This document shows, in pieces, positions 28,286-39,446 of a DNA stretch of 64,000 nt. Within the stretch, counting starts at the first letter, position 1. Every line of letters begins with the position of its first letter. This stretch comes from an uncultured Planktomarina sp. (GTDB lineage Bacteria > Pseudomonadota > Alphaproteobacteria > Rhodobacterales > Rhodobacteraceae). Below the pieces are notes generated by a model, which did not search any database, was not told where the DNA came from, and saw only the letters and a program-made list of their open reading frames with translations. The stretch lies in contig CAJJBP010000011.1 in NCBI GenBank assembly GCA_905182425.1, positions 1 to 64,000 on the forward strand, given 5' to 3'. The translations under genes and the position numbers were made by a program.

Positions 28286-29065
28286 TTAGATAGTTGCGTT
28301 TGTTGCACCACCGTCTAATAAAATGTTTTGTCCCACAATAAATCCAGCGTGTTGAGAGCATAGGAATGCACATGCCGCACCGAACTCTTCTCGCGTACCA
28401 TACCGACCTACAGGGATTGTGGCTTCACGTTGTTTTCTTGCTTGCTCGACCGTTATGTCCTGATTTAAGCCAACATCCGAATCCAGTGCTTCCATTCGGT
28501 CAGTATCGTGGACTCCTGGCAATAGATTGTTGATCGTTACACCCATTTCTGCAACTTGTCGCGCCGTGCCAGCAACGTAACCCGTTAATCCAGTGCGCGC
28601 CGCATTCGATAAGCCCAAAATAGCAATTGGAGCTTTTACCGATTGGCTGGTGATATTGACCACTCGGCCCCACCTCCGTTCAATCATTCCCGGCAAACAT
28701 GCTTTCATCATTGCAATTGGAGCCAACATATTAGCGTCTATTGCAGCAATAAAATCATCCCTATCCCAGTCTGACCATAATCCAGGTGGCGGACCGCCGG
28801 CATTGGTAACCAAAATATCAACGGAGCGCGCAGATTCCAAAATCTTGGATTGACCTTCTGGAGTTGTAACATCAGACGCCACAGTCGTGATATCGATTTC
28901 GTAAGTTAATCTAAGCTCCTTGGCTACTACTTCAAGATCCTTGGAATTTCGCGCATTCATGACCAGATGAACACCTTCAGCGGCCAGAGCCTCAGCACAA
29001 CCGCGTCCCAGCCCTTTAGATGAAGCACAAACTAACGCCGTTTTTCCGGCAATTCCCATGTCCAT
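28286..29065 (-). CDS. SDR-family protein lacking the usual catalytic Tyr-Lys pair
   Basis: A 259-residue Rossmann-fold protein. It has the cofactor region CASSKGLGRGCAEAL (TGxxxGxG variant with Thr replaced by Ala-Ser), TNAGGPPPGL in place of NNAG, and the serine segment VVNITSQSVKAP. Where YxxxK is expected the sequence reads LGLSNAARTG, so the tyrosine and lysine are absent; the SNxxR variant recurs in a recognised SDR subgroup. The C-terminal FIVGQNILLDGGATNATI is typical. ATG 29065 has GGGAGG seven bases upstream; a second ATG at 29059 gives a slightly shorter protein. Substrate unknown. Confidence 0.88.
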   Translation of the reverse strand: MDMGIAGKTALVCASSKGLGRGCAEALAAEGVHLVMNARNSKDLEVVAKELRLTYEIDITTVASDVTTPEGQSKILESARSVDILVTNAGGPPPGLWSDWDRDDFIAAIDANMLAPIAMMKACLPGMIERRWGRVVNITSQSVKAPIAILGLSNAARTGLTGYVAGTARQVAEMGVTINNLLPGVHDTDRMEALDSDVGLNQDITVEQARKQREATIPVGRYGTREEFGAACAFLCSQHAGFIVGQNILLDGGATNATI

Positions 29066-29647
29066 TTTGGACCTCCCAACATTTTTGTATTACTTAAACA
29101 ATAAGCATCATGATATTGCTGCTTTCTAAAATCAACCGTAACACCAATGGTCATTTAATTTCTAATTTAAACAAACAAGGGTCTAAATAACTTAAATAAC
29201 AGCAATAATAATCTAGCCGATATAGCAGTATTAAAAAATTCAAAAAGATACCTCTCATACATTAATAAATACCTACTTGTTTGTTATTGAGGCTCACACA
29301 CTTAAAGTTTGTAAATTTAAGAAATCAGATTTAAAAAATAGTATAACTTATTAAGGTAATTAATTTAATTATGATCAATTATATCAATATATTTATTGGG
29401 GTTATCAGAAAAATTTTAGAAAATAGTTCTATTTAAAAAATTTGATGTAATTAAAAGTATTTAAAAACACCTTACTTTACATTCAGGCAGTTGCACATAG
29501 CAGTTTGGTTAGTAATTATTTCTTTGAGCGCCCCCACCTTAAAGCGATTTTGTAATATTTTAAGTAAACTAAAAGACATAAGTGTCATATGAATTTTGTC
29601 TTTCTTGAAATCTTGCCAACTGCAATAAGCTTACCTATACGCCTTAT
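29066..29647. other. Strongly AT-rich intergenic region before prfC
   Basis: These 582 bases are markedly more AT-rich than the rest of the window and contain no convincing ORF of useful length, RNA gene or repeat family. Many short A/T runs are present. It must carry promoters for the SDR gene (minus) and prfC (plus), but no clear consensus stands out. Confidence 0.5.
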
Positions 29648-31247
29648 ATGTTCGAGAAACAGACAAACCTTCCACCAGAAATTGCTCGGCGACGCACATT
29701 TGCTATCATCAGTCATCCTGACGCTGGCAAAACTACTCTCACTGAAAAATTTCTTTTATATGGTGGTGCCATTCAGATGGCGGGCCAAGTACGGGTGAAA
29801 GGCGAAGCCAGACGGACAAGATCAGATTTTATGAAAATGGAACAGGATCGCGGAATTTCAGTTTCAGCCTCCGCGATGTCTTTCGATTTTCAGGCCTACC
29901 GGTTTAATCTCGTAGACACCCCAGGGCACGCTGACTTTTCAGAAGATACATACCGTACACTGACAGCTGTAGATGCGGCTGTTATGGTTATAGATGGTGC
30001 GAAAGGTGTCGAAAGTCAGACACAAAAGCTATTTGAAGTATGTCGCATGCGTGACCTCCCTATCTTAACTTTTTGTAATAAGATGGATCGTGAGAGCCGT
30101 GACACTTTCGATATCATAGACGAGATTCAAGAAAATCTTGCTATCGATGTTACCCCTGCATCCTGGCCGATTGGGCGAGGCCGAGATTTTATTGGTACTT
30201 ATGATATACTCCGCGATCGGTTAGAGCTTATGGACCGCGCAGATCGCAACAAGTTAGCTGAATCAGTTTCAATAAATGGTTTAGATGGACCCACTCCTAG
30301 CAAAGCATGTGCCAACAGATTTGCTTGAAGTTTTCTTGGAAGAAATCGAGATGGCACGTGAACTACTTCCAAAATTTGATCAACAAGCTTTGCTTGAAGG
30401 AACCATGACACCCATTTGGTTTGGTTCCGCTATTAACTCATTCGGCATCCAAGATCTGATGCAGGGCATAGCAGACTTTGGCCCGCAACCGCAGCCCCAA
30501 CGAGCATTACCACGGCAAATTTCTCCAGAAGAGACAAAAGTCACAGGCTTTGTTTTTAAAGTTCAAGCGAACATGGATCCCAAGCACCGGGATCGAGTCG
30601 CCTTCCTGCGTCTGGCGTCAGGACACTTTAAGCGCGGTATGAAGCTGATGCACGTAAGAACAAAAAAAACTATGTCAGTTTCAAATCCAGTCATGTTTCT
30701 CGCCGCTGATCGGGAATTGGCTGAGGAGGCATTTGCAGGAGATATCATAGGTATTCCGAACCATGGGCAGTTGAGGATTGGAGATACGCTAACCGAAGGT
30801 GAACTACTCAGAGTTTCAGGTATTCCAAGTTTTGCACCTGAATTACTCCAAAATGTTCGCGCCGGCGACCCTTTAAAATCAAAACACCTTGAGAAAGCAC
30901 TGATGCAATTCGCAGAGGAAGGCGCAGCAAAAGTGTTCAAGCCCATGATTGGTTCAGGCTATGTTGTGGGTGTTGTGGGCGCGCTTCAGTTTGAAGTCCT
31001 TGCCAGCCGGATTGAGCTTGAATATGGTTTGCCAGTTCGAATGGAACAAAGTCACTTCACCTCCGCTCGCTGGGTTGGAGGGGATCAAACCAAAGTGGAT
31101 ACTTTCGTCGATGCAAACAAACAGCATATGGCTAAAGACCATGACGGCGATATAATATTTTTAACACGTCTACAGTGGGATATTGATCGGGTTACTCGTG
31201 ACTATCCAGACTTATCTCTAACAGCTACCAAAGAAATGGCTGTTTGA
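29648..31247 (+). CDS. prfC: Peptide chain release factor 3 (frameshifted)
   Basis: GTPase that recycles RF1/RF2 after termination. Motifs are [10 protein letters not shown] (G1), [12 protein letters not shown] (G2 region), DTPGHADF (G3) and NKMD (G4). The frame slips at 30287-30288: one extra G in GATGGACCC; without it the text reads [13 protein letters not shown] and continues through [13 protein letters not shown], domain 2/3 and [19 protein letters not shown], with SARWVGG near the end. Restored length is about 532 residues, as expected for RF3. The start ATG 29648 gives [20 protein letters not shown], matching family N-termini. Intact motifs on both sides argue that the break is an error in the sequence. 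Confidence 0.94.
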
Positions 31248-31358
31248 CCTAATTCAATAGTAAATTCAGATTTTAAGATAAATGTTTCTGAAACCTTATG
31301 ATCACCTTAACTGTAAAAAATTAAATAAAAGCCCATATTTATGGTATTCAAAGTCGAA

Positions 31359-31387
31359 TTGACCTGTACGAGAATAGCACCTATACG
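31359..31387 (+). promoter_or_regulatory. Candidate sigma-70 promoter for the DEAD-box helicase gene
   Basis: TTGACC (31359-31364), a 17-base spacer and TATACG (31382-31387) match the -35/-10 pattern, about 87 bases before the helicase ATG at 31474. Prediction from sequence alone; the leader between them contains a 20-codon ORF (31402-31464) that I do not treat as a gene. Confidence 0.35.
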
Positions 31388-31473
31388 GGTCCGGTTGGTA
31401 TATGGCTGACACAGCGATGGGCGCAACAGACAGGCGTCCTAAAATTGCCGCGCGGCACACATAATGGACGTAC

Positions 31474-33142
31474 ATGATAAAATTTACTGACCTCAATCTT
31501 GACGCTAAAGTCTTGAAAGCCGTGACCGACGCTGGTTATGAATCCCCTACTCCAATACAGGCAGGTGCGATACCACCGGCGCTCGAAGGGAAAGATGTTT
31601 TAGGAATTGCCCAAACAGGTACGGGTAAAACCGCAAGTTTTACTTTACCGATGATAACACTTCTCGGCAGAGGACGAGCGCGTGCAAGGATGCCTCGTAG
31701 TCTTGTTCTATGCCCTACACGGGAGCTGGCTGCACAAGTTGCAGAGAACTTTGACACTTATACCAAGTACACAAAACTTACCAAAGCTCTCTTAATCGGT
31801 GGCGTAAGTTTTAAAGAGCAAGATAAATTGATTGACCGCGGTGTAGATGTGCTAATTGCAACTCCAGGCCGTCTTCTAGATCATTTCGAACGCGGAAAGC
31901 TTTTACTCACTGGCGTTCAGATTATGGTGGTCGACGAAGCAGACCGAATGTTAGATATGGGGTTTATCCCAGACATTGAACGAATTTTCAGCTTAACACC
32001 ATTTACGCGCCAAACTCTATTTTTTAGCGCTACCATGGCCCCAGAAATAGAGCGGATCACAAATACGTTCCTATCGGCACCAGCAAAGGTGGAAGTCGCT
32101 CGCGCAGCAACAACCTCTGATACAATAACACAATCAGTCGTAATGTTCAAAGCGAGTAGAAAAGACCGCGAAGGAACAGAAAAACGACGCCTTTTACGGG
32201 GCTTAATTGAGAACGAAGGGGAAAAGTGCTCTAACGCTATCATTTTCTGTAACCGAAAAATGGATGTGGATATTGTTGCTAAATCAATGAAGAAATATGG
32301 ACTAGATGCAGCCCCCATTCACGGCGATCTAGAACAATCAAAGCGTACCGAAACACTAGACAGTTTTAGATCGGGAAGTCTGAGGTTTTTGGTAGCATCT
32401 GATGTTGCAGCCCGTGGATTGGACGTTCCTAATGTAAGCCATGTGTTTAATTATGACGTGCCAAGTCACGCAGAAGATTATGTGCATCGTATTGGCCGTA
32501 CAGGTCGTGCCGGTAAACTTGGAACTGCAATGATGATTTGCGTTCCACGCGATGAGAAAAACTTTGCCGATATAGAGCGTCTGGTAAAAACAAATGTTCC
32601 ACGAAAAGAAAATCCTCTTTCTAATACTGCAACTAAGGGAACACCAGAGGCTAGCTTATCTGAAAAAACGGCACCACAAAAATCTCGAAGCAGCAGCACT
32701 TCAACCGACAAAACCTCCTTCTCAAGACCTAAATAAAGTGGCGGTAGCAACACCATTAGAGTTGGGGTCAGAAAAAACTGATAGTAAGTCATCGGAATAT
32801 CGCCAAATCTCAGGGCGACAACAAACAGATCAAAAACAATCTGAACGTCGCAGTAGTGGCCGCGGACGCAATAACAGCAGTGGGCAAAAGTTAATTGATA
32901 TTACAGAAGAGTTTCCCAGCTTTATTGCAATGAGTTTCAATGAGAGATTGTTAGCAGAGGGCAAATCAACCTCGGAACCCAAAGAAAAAATGATACACGA
33001 AGTTATAGAGATGACAGAAGTAAAAACTTCTATTAAACAAGATCCCAACTTAAATCTACCTGTAAAATCTGAAGAAGCATTTGAAGTTGCTCAGGTCGAG
33101 GTGGCGAATGAAGAACAAGCTGAAACTAAGTTAGCCAAATAA
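31474..33142 (+). CDS. DEAD-box RNA helicase, RhlE-like (frameshift in tail)
   Basis: ATP-dependent RNA helicase. The core (about residues 1-370) has the Q motif PTPIQAGAIP, AQTGTGKT (I), PTRELAAQV (Ia), TPGRLLDH (Ib), VVDEADRML (II), FSATMAPE (III) and the C-terminal domain HRIGRTGRAG (VI). The frame stops at 32736 within the basic tail, but in the next frame a Lys/Ser/Glu-rich segment continues to 33142 and ends in a conserved-looking FPSFIAMSFNERLLAEGKS region. A single extra base in the A-rich run around 32660-32735 would join them into a ~555-residue protein with a long disordered tail. RhlE group is the best guess from the motifs; the exact ortholog is unsure. Confidence 0.88.
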
Positions 33143-33261
33143 CTTTTCTTTAATAAGGCCAAAAATTCTACATATTCACTATATCACTGAAAAGAAGTTC
33201 TTTTAGTGTCTAGTAGGGTTTAATGATTGCGTCGAAATACCTTATACCTACTAACCCCCGA

Positions 33262-34929
33262 TCACGCCATTCTGCTTAAAACGACTGTAACTTCCGGTTT
33301 ACGGCCAATTTCAGCTTGCGCAGAGTGACGGACGATACGGCGTAACTCGTCCTCCAGTTTTTTATCGTCACGCATAGTCTTTCGGCTTGCTCGCATTACA
33401 AATTGGTTAAGATCTTCTTCAATAACTTCGATCAAACCAGTACGGCTTACACCCATTTCTGGCAAACCTCTTATTTCGCACCACGGTTCACCCAACGGGC
33501 CATCATCGTCCAAAATTAAACTTACCATTACATGCCCATTTAACGCCATACGAATTCGATCTCGCACAACGCCGTCTAAAGCACTAATTTTAATAGACCC
33601 ATCCAGGTAAGTACGGCCCGTCTCAACATACTCATCAACCTTTGGAGCGTTTCCAGATAGGTTAATAACCATTCCATTTACTGCGACAACGCTGGAAATA
33701 CCTTTGGCAATTCCAAGCTTGGCATGTTCCCTCAGATGGCGATGCTCACCATGCATTGGTACTAGGATTTGTGGCTGGATAGCAGCGTGCATCGTTTCGA
33801 GATCAGGACGGTTTGCGTGACCTGAAACGTGGTATGCGCCACCTTCATCATCCACAACATCAACTCCAATTTCCGACAATTGGTTCACAATCTTAATCAC
33901 GCCACGCTCGTTGCCTGGAATAACTTTTGATGAAAATAAAAATAGATCACCGTCTTTAAGTACATGGCCACGATACTTGCCGTTGGCCAATTGGGCAGAA
34001 GCGGCACGTCGCTCCCCTTGACTACCGGTAACCAACAGCATCAAATTCCCACGTGGAACATCCAAAGCTTCTTCTGGACTGATTGTCGAAGGAAAGTCAT
34101 AAAGTACACCACTCTCTTTTGCAGCATCTACCATACGTCCCATAGCCCGACCCATCAAACACACTGAACGGCCGGCACGATGTCCAGCATCTGCGAGTGT
34201 TTTTACTCGTGCTAGATTACTAGCAAAAGTAGTCGCAATAACCATTTGTTTTGCATTTGCCACAAGGCTGGTTATATTATCTCCAAGAGTTGCTTCAGAA
34301 CGACCCGCCGTCTTTGAGAAAACATTGGTACTGTCACAAACCAAGGCTTTTACACCGGGCTTAGAAATTTCGCCCCAAAGAACAGGGTCCCAGCCTTCAC
34401 CTATCAAAGGAGTTTTATCGAGTTTGAAATCACCTGTGTGAACAATACGGCCATCTGGCGTATCAATGACAAGCCCTGAGCTTTCTGGGATTGAATGACT
34501 AATAGGCAGGAACCCTACTTTAAAAGGCCCTAATTTAACAGTGTCTGGCCAAGCCGCCATCACAGTCACAGCATTGGCCGCCACTCCATGTTCGGATAGC
34601 TTTCTACGCGCAATATTAGCTGTAAATGCGCGCGCATAGATTGGTGAGTTCAATTGAGAAAATGTATGGCCAACGGCGCCTACATGATCCTCATGAGCAT
34701 GCGTAATAAACACACCATCAATTCGGTCTTTACGCGCCTCCAGCCATGCTACGTCTGGTAAAATTATGTCTACCCCAGGTGACGTATCCATATCTGGGAA
34801 TGTGATCCCAAGATCAACAACTATCAAACGTTCTTTATCACGCGGGCCATAGCCGTAGACATAACAGTTCATCCCAACCTCACCGGCGCCGCCGAGAGGG
34901 AGATAGATTAAACGATTTTGGCTCATCAA
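33262..34929 (-). CDS. rnj: Ribonuclease J
   Basis: Metallo-beta-lactamase/beta-CASP nuclease with 5'-3' exo- and endonuclease activity on RNA. The metal-binding motif THAHEDHVGAVG (HxHxDH) is in the N-terminal third. Other visible blocks are GEVGMNCYVYG, TGDFKLDKTPL (motif 3), the beta-CASP segment VTGSQGERRAASAQLANG, and HVSGHANRPDLETMH with MHGEHRHLREHAKL. Length (555) and the C-terminal domain are normal. It ends the nuo-birA-coaX-rnj run; its start overlaps the coaX stop by four bases. The frame is intact. It converges with the helicase gene, with about 120 bases between. Confidence 0.96.
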   Translation of the reverse strand: MMSQNRLIYLPLGGAGEVGMNCYVYGYGPRDKERLIVVDLGITFPDMDTSPGVDIILPDVAWLEARKDRIDGVFITHAHEDHVGAVGHTFSQLNSPIYARAFTANIARRKLSEHGVAANAVTVMAAWPDTVKLGPFKVGFLPISHSIPESSGLVIDTPDGRIVHTGDFKLDKTPLIGEGWDPVLWGEISKPGVKALVCDSTNVFSKTAGRSEATLGDNITSLVANAKQMVIATTFASNLARVKTLADAGHRAGRSVCLMGRAMGRMVDAAKESGVLYDFPSTISPEEALDVPRGNLMLLVTGSQGERRAASAQLANGKYRGHVLKDGDLFLFSSKVIPGNERGVIKIVNQLSEIGVDVVDDEGGAYHVSGHANRPDLETMHAAIQPQILVPMHGEHRHLREHAKLGIAKGISSVVAVNGMVINLSGNAPKVDEYVETGRTYLDGSIKISALDGVVRDRIRMALNGHVMVSLILDDDGPLGEPWCEIRGLPEMGVSRTGLIEVIEEDLNQFVMRASRKTMRDDKKLEDELRRIVRHSAQAEIGRKPEVTVVLSRMA

Positions 34930-35696
34930 GTTTCCTTGTTAAATTTATGAATCACGGTCAAGCCGTGCATTGTAAGCTCATCTTCAAAAGCATCGAAGAG
35001 TTTAACTGACTGTTGGAATAGTGGCGCGAGGCCACCAGTTGATATAATTTTCATGGGTCGCAGATGTTCAGCTTTGATGCGATTACATATTTCACGCACC
35101 AAGCCCACATAGCCCCAAAAAATACCAGATTGCATGCATGCGACTGTGTTAGTTCCTATGGCGAATTGTGGTATAGTAATATCAACATGCGGCAAAGCTG
35201 CAGCCGCTTGGTGCAGCGCTTCGAGACTGAGATTCACACCTGGTGCAATTGAACCGCCGATATACGCACCATCTGCATCTACGACGTCAAAAGTCGTAGC
35301 GGTTCCAAAGTCAACAATAATTAAATCTCCACCGAAAAGATCAAAACCTGAAACAGTATTTACTAATCTGTCTGGTCCTACTGCTGTTCCATTATCAACG
35401 CGAACCGAGATTGGTAGCCGGCAATCTGCTCGCCCTACAACTAAGGGTCTGGTACCAAAATATTTATCAGACAAAACTCGAAGGTTAAATACAACACGTG
35501 GCACCGTCGATGAAATCACCATTTCGTCAATCTCATTTTTAATACCATCAAGCTCCATTAATGTAGTTAACCACACATAATACTGATCCGCCGTCCGCTT
35601 ATGTGAAGTCGCAATACGCCAATTAGAGATGAATTTTATTCCATCCCAGATCGAAAAAACTGTGTTGGTATTTCCGCAATCTATTGCAAGAAGCAT
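34926..35696 (-). CDS. coaX: Type III pantothenate kinase
   Basis: Phosphorylates pantothenate in the first step of CoA synthesis. The ATP-site motif DCGNTNTVF is at residues 5-13 (ASKHA fold, phosphate loop 1), followed by DFGTATTFDVVDADG (phosphate 2 region) and GAYIGGSIAPGVNLSLEAL; the catalytic aspartate lies in VGPDRLVNTV. ATG 35696 gives the conserved start MLLAIDCGNTN (256 residues); an in-frame ATG at 35747 would add 17 residues. Between birA and rnj on the same strand, overlapping rnj by 4 bases. The frame is intact. Confidence 0.95.
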   Translation of the reverse strand: MLLAIDCGNTNTVFSIWDGIKFISNWRIATSHKRTADQYYVWLTTLMELDGIKNEIDEMVISSTVPRVVFNLRVLSDKYFGTRPLVVGRADCRLPISVRVDNGTAVGPDRLVNTVSGFDLFGGDLIIVDFGTATTFDVVDADGAYIGGSIAPGVNLSLEALHQAAAALPHVDITIPQFAIGTNTVACMQSGIFWGYVGLVREICNRIKAEHLRPMKIISTGGLAPLFQQSVKLFDAFEDELTMHGLTVIHKFNKET

Positions 35697-35706
35697 TTCA
35701 TAAGCC

Positions 35707-36450
35707 TTAAAAATAGATGTCTGCAGCGGGTATGACAATCTTCCCACTTGGCGTCAACAGTAGCAGGCTGCCATCTTCATCTATGCCATCGAAAATCCCT
35801 CTTATTTCAGCTTGATTTGTACGTGCTGTGATAATCTTTCCCAACCGAGCGGCCTGCCCGTTCCATTCCTCTCGAATTTCTGAAAAGCCTTTCGTCACGA
35901 GCTTTTCCTCTACAACAACGAAATGTGCTGCCAAAGCCTCCAGAAACTCTTCCGGAGTTGGTGGCGTTCTTACAAAGTCAGACAAACCAACCGGTCGGAA
36001 CCGAGCGCCCAAAACACCCTTAGGTGCCAACCCAAGATTAACACCTATACCAACACTCAGGCGATCTACATTAACGCCAGTGGCCGAGCTTTCCAGTAAA
36101 ATACCTGCGACTTTACCACCATTAATCAAAACATCATTTGGCCATTTTTGGGAAAGTTTCGAAGAATCAACAAATTCTGCAAGCGTACGAAACAGAGTAA
36201 TCGCCGCGACAAACGAGTGCTGTGCCGCTTTAGCCGGAGTGCAATTTGGTTGCAGGATGAGAGTTGCGGAAAAAGAGCCGTGAGCGCTCAGCCAAGATTT
36301 ACCCTGCCGACCACGCGCATCAGTCTGCAATAGCGCCATTATCCAATATGGAAAACCTTGGGCGCCATCGTAGCAGCGGGCAAGGTCCATTGTCGAACCG
36401 GCCCGTTCAGTAATTGTGGCGAACGCGCCAGATTGCAATTTAACCTGCAA
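35707..36450 (-). CDS. birA: Biotin-[acetyl-CoA-carboxylase] ligase
   Basis: Attaches biotin to carboxylase carrier domains such as that of LiuD in this window. The 247-residue protein is the monofunctional type with no N-terminal DNA-binding domain. The biotinyl-5'-AMP loop is [10 protein letters not shown] (GRGRxG family motif with Gln), [19 protein letters not shown] is the catalytic lysine region, and VGIGVNLG is the usual post-loop motif. The start overlaps the nuoN stop by 11 bases, so it is part of the nuo transcript. The frame is intact. Confidence 0.94.
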   Translation of the reverse strand: MQVKLQSGAFATITERAGSTMDLARCYDGAQGFPYWIMALLQTDARGRQGKSWLSAHGSFSATLILQPNCTPAKAAQHSFVAAITLFRTLAEFVDSSKLSQKWPNDVLINGGKVAGILLESSATGVNVDRLSVGIGVNLGLAPKGVLGARFRPVGLSDFVRTPPTPEEFLEALAAHFVVVEEKLVTKGFSEIREEWNGQAARLGKIITARTNQAEIRGIFDGIDEDGSLLLLTPSGKIVIPAADIYF

Positions 36451-37882
36451 GAGAAATCGCGGCAGTCAGTGCAAGTTTTTCAAGACCAAAAAGGCTAAAG
36501 AAGGTACCAAGTAACATTAAGGCCGCGGAAACAACTAAAATGACAGTCAATCTACGTGGGCTGTGACTGTCCATAGGTTCTGTCTCATCACCAAAGTACA
36601 TGAAGTATACGATCCGAATATAATAGAACGCACCAATAACCGAAGCAATTACGCCTGCAATCGCAAGCCAAGCAAGACCGGCATCATAAGCGGCTCGCAA
36701 GACATAAAACTTACCAAAAAAGCCGACCATAGGTGGAACGCCCGCCATTGAAAACATCAATGCTGTCACACACAAAGCTTTAAGCGGTTCATACATTGAA
36801 TACATCTGCAAATCAGCAATATTGCTTACCAAACGACCATCACGCTCCATGCTTAGTATAAAAGCAAAGGCGCCAATGTTCATCATGACATATATTACCA
36901 TATAAATAAGCATCGCCTGAACGCCAAAGGTAGTTCCGGATGCTAGTCCCATGAGCGCAAAGCCCATGTGTGCAATAGAGGAGTATGCCATAAGGCGTTT
37001 AATATCGCGCTGTCCAATTGCAGCGATGGCCCCGAGGAACATTGAAATAAGGGAAAGTACAGCAACAATTTGCTGCCAGTCACCGACCACCCCACCAAAA
37101 GCATCATGTACAACGCGAGCGAATAGACCCATAGCAGCAATTTTTGGTGCCGTTGCTAAAAATGCCGTAACAGGTGTTGGAGCCCCCTCATAAACATCAG
37201 GCGTCCACATGTGGAACGGAGCGGCAGATACTTTGAACGCCAACCCAGCCAGAACAAAAACAAGACCAAGCAACAAGCCCACAGACAAATGTTCAACCTG
37301 GGTTGCCTCCAAGATACCGCCAAACTGCGTTGTACCAGCAAAGCCATAGATCAGAGATGATCCATATAGGAGCAGGCCGGAAGACAAGGCTCCCAATACA
37401 AAATACTTTAAACCAGCTTCTGTTGATTTAGCACTATCACGACGAAATGATGCGACAACATAAAGCGCCAGCGATTGCAGTTCTAGCCCCATGTAAAGTG
37501 TCAATAAGCTACCAGCAGAGACCATAACCATCATGCCAACAACGGCGAGGGCAATGAGCAGTGGGTATTCAAATTTTAGCATGTCTCTTTTTGAAGCATA
37601 ATCCTGCCCCATCACTAATACTATGGCTGCAGAGATTAAAATGAAGACTTTGGCGAAGCGTGAAAAACTATCATCAGTAAACATGTCATTAAAGGCTGTC
37701 GATTCAGCCGATTGGCCAAAACCAATGATTGCCGCGAGCAGTATCAACACACCAGAGGTTAGCCAAATTGAGAAGACTGCATGTTTATCTTTACCAGTGT
37801 ATACGAACACAACCAGCGCAAGCATCGCATAAAGCGATAACAAGACTTCTGGCAGAACGACCGAAAAATCAGAGGCATTCAT
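36440..37882 (-). CDS. nuoN: NADH-quinone oxidoreductase subunit N
   Basis: Antiporter-like proton-pumping subunit of Complex I. From ATG 37882 (with AAGGGAA upstream) it has 480 residues and 13-14 hydrophobic helices; the start at 37948 is too far upstream of the normal N-terminus. The conserved [32 protein letters not shown] block carries the key lysine/histidine pair of helix TM7-8, and [18 protein letters not shown] marks TM12 region. It follows nuoM with 14 bases between and overlaps birA. Confidence 0.96.
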   Translation of the reverse strand: MNASDFSVVLPEVLLSLYAMLALVVFVYTGKDKHAVFSIWLTSGVLILLAAIIGFGQSAESTAFNDMFTDDSFSRFAKVFILISAAIVLVMGQDYASKRDMLKFEYPLLIALAVVGMMVMVSAGSLLTLYMGLELQSLALYVVASFRRDSAKSTEAGLKYFVLGALSSGLLLYGSSLIYGFAGTTQFGGILEATQVEHLSVGLLLGLVFVLAGLAFKVSAAPFHMWTPDVYEGAPTPVTAFLATAPKIAAMGLFARVVHDAFGGVVGDWQQIVAVLSLISMFLGAIAAIGQRDIKRLMAYSSIAHMGFALMGLASGTTFGVQAMLIYMVIYVMMNIGAFAFILSMERDGRLVSNIADLQMYSMYEPLKALCVTALMFSMAGVPPMVGFFGKFYVLRAAYDAGLAWLAIAGVIASVIGAFYYIRIVYFMYFGDETEPMDSHSPRRLTVILVVSAALMLLGTFFSLFGLEKLALTAAISLAG

Positions 37883-37895
37883 GTTCCGAATTCCC

Positions 37896-39446
37896 TTAGT
37901 AAGAAGCAGTTGATGTAGCGGAATGAATGATCCAATGATCAGCCACATTACTATGATAGGTTTCTACCAAAGCAGCCACAGACGGCCCAATGATGTCGAG
38001 AATTAACGCAGGATAAACACCTAAAAGCAGTGTCATTGCAATAAGTGGAGCAAATACCATCTTCTCACGAGAGGTCATATCTGTGATAGACTTTAAGCTC
38101 TCCTTTATGAGATCTCCTAGCACAACTCGGCGATACAGCCATAAGGCATAAGCAGCAGACAAAATAACTCCACTAGCTGCAAAGAGTGCAACCCAAGTGT
38201 TCACTTTGAAGATACCAACTAATGTCAAGAATTCACCAACAAACCCAGAGGTGCCCGGAAGACCTACATTCGCCATGGTAAAGAACAAGAAGACAAGTGC
38301 GTAGCTTGGCATATTATTAATCACTCCTCCGTAGGCATCGATATCTCGTGTATGCATTCGATCATAAATAACTCCAACACAAAGAAACAAAGCACCAGAG
38401 ATGAAGCCATGGCTTAACATCTGAAAAATTGCACCATCTATCCCCTGCTGGTTAGCTGCAAAAATACCAAGCGTCACATAGCCCATATGAGCGACGGATG
38501 AATAGGCAATCAGCTTTTTCATATCTTTTTGCGCTAAAGCCACCAGAGACGTGTAAACAATCGCAATGGCGGACATCCAGAAGACCAGCGGTGTAAGAAA
38601 ATCCGAGGCAATCGGAAACATAGGCAGTGAAAAGCGTAAAAAACCATATCCACCCATTTTCAACAAGATCGCAGCCAAAACAACAGAACCCGCTGTAGGC
38701 GCTTGAACGTGCGCGTCGGGCAACCAAGTATGAACCGGCCACATTGGCATTTTTACCGCAAAGGAGGCAAAGAAGGCGAGCCACATTAAAGTCTGTGCAC
38801 CGCCAATAATTTGGAACCCAGCCACTGAAAGAGTTTCAGATCCAAAATTATGATCAAGCAAGAGGACCAAATCAGTCGTGCCGGCGTCCGCGAACATCGC
38901 TACCATCGCAACCAGCATCAAAACCGAACCCAGGAACGTATAAAGGAAAAATTTAAAGGATGCGTAAATACGCTTTTTTCCACCCCAGACACCGATGATT
39001 AAGAACATCGGAATCAATCCTGCCTCAAAGAACATGTAGAACAATACTAAGTCCAATGCACAGAACACGCCAATCATTAGTGTCTCAAGCACTAAGAAAG
39101 CTATCATGTACTCTTTTAGGCGATACGTAACATTCCAGGAAGCTGCAATCACTAGCGGCATCATGAAGGTTGTGAGCATCACAAAAAGAATACTGATACC
39201 ATCAACGCCCATCTTATATTGAAGACCAACTAACCAGTTTCGTTCTTCAACGAATTGAAAACCAGTGTTACTCGGATCAAAACCGAATAATACAAATAAG
39301 GACACAACAAATGTAAAAACCGTTGCCGACATTGTGAGGATTTTAACATTTCTCAAAGCAGATTCGCTATCCGACCTAGCTACCAAAGCCAGAATAATGG
39401 CTGCAACGAGTGGTATAAAAGTGATCAGGCTAAGAAGGTTGCTCAT
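37896..39446 (-). CDS. nuoM: NADH-quinone oxidoreductase subunit M
   Basis: Proton-pumping antiporter-like subunit of Complex I, 516 residues with 14 membrane helices. Signature stretches are [22 protein letters not shown], the helix 4-5 glutamate region [19 protein letters not shown]-like ([21 protein letters not shown]), [21 protein letters not shown] with the pumping lysine, and [21 protein letters not shown]. The ATG overlaps the nuoL stop by one base (TAATG). The frame is intact throughout. Confidence 0.97.
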   Translation of the reverse strand: MSNLLSLITFIPLVAAIILALVARSDSESALRNVKILTMSATVFTFVVSLFVLFGFDPSNTGFQFVEERNWLVGLQYKMGVDGISILFVMLTTFMMPLVIAASWNVTYRLKEYMIAFLVLETLMIGVFCALDLVLFYMFFEAGLIPMFLIIGVWGGKKRIYASFKFFLYTFLGSVLMLVAMVAMFADAGTTDLVLLLDHNFGSETLSVAGFQIIGGAQTLMWLAFFASFAVKMPMWPVHTWLPDAHVQAPTAGSVVLAAILLKMGGYGFLRFSLPMFPIASDFLTPLVFWMSAIAIVYTSLVALAQKDMKKLIAYSSVAHMGYVTLGIFAANQQGIDGAIFQMLSHGFISGALFLCVGVIYDRMHTRDIDAYGGVINNMPSYALVFLFFTMANVGLPGTSGFVGEFLTLVGIFKVNTWVALFAASGVILSAAYALWLYRRVVLGDLIKESLKSITDMTSREKMVFAPLIAMTLLLGVYPALILDIIGPSVAALVETYHSNVADHWIIHSATSTASY

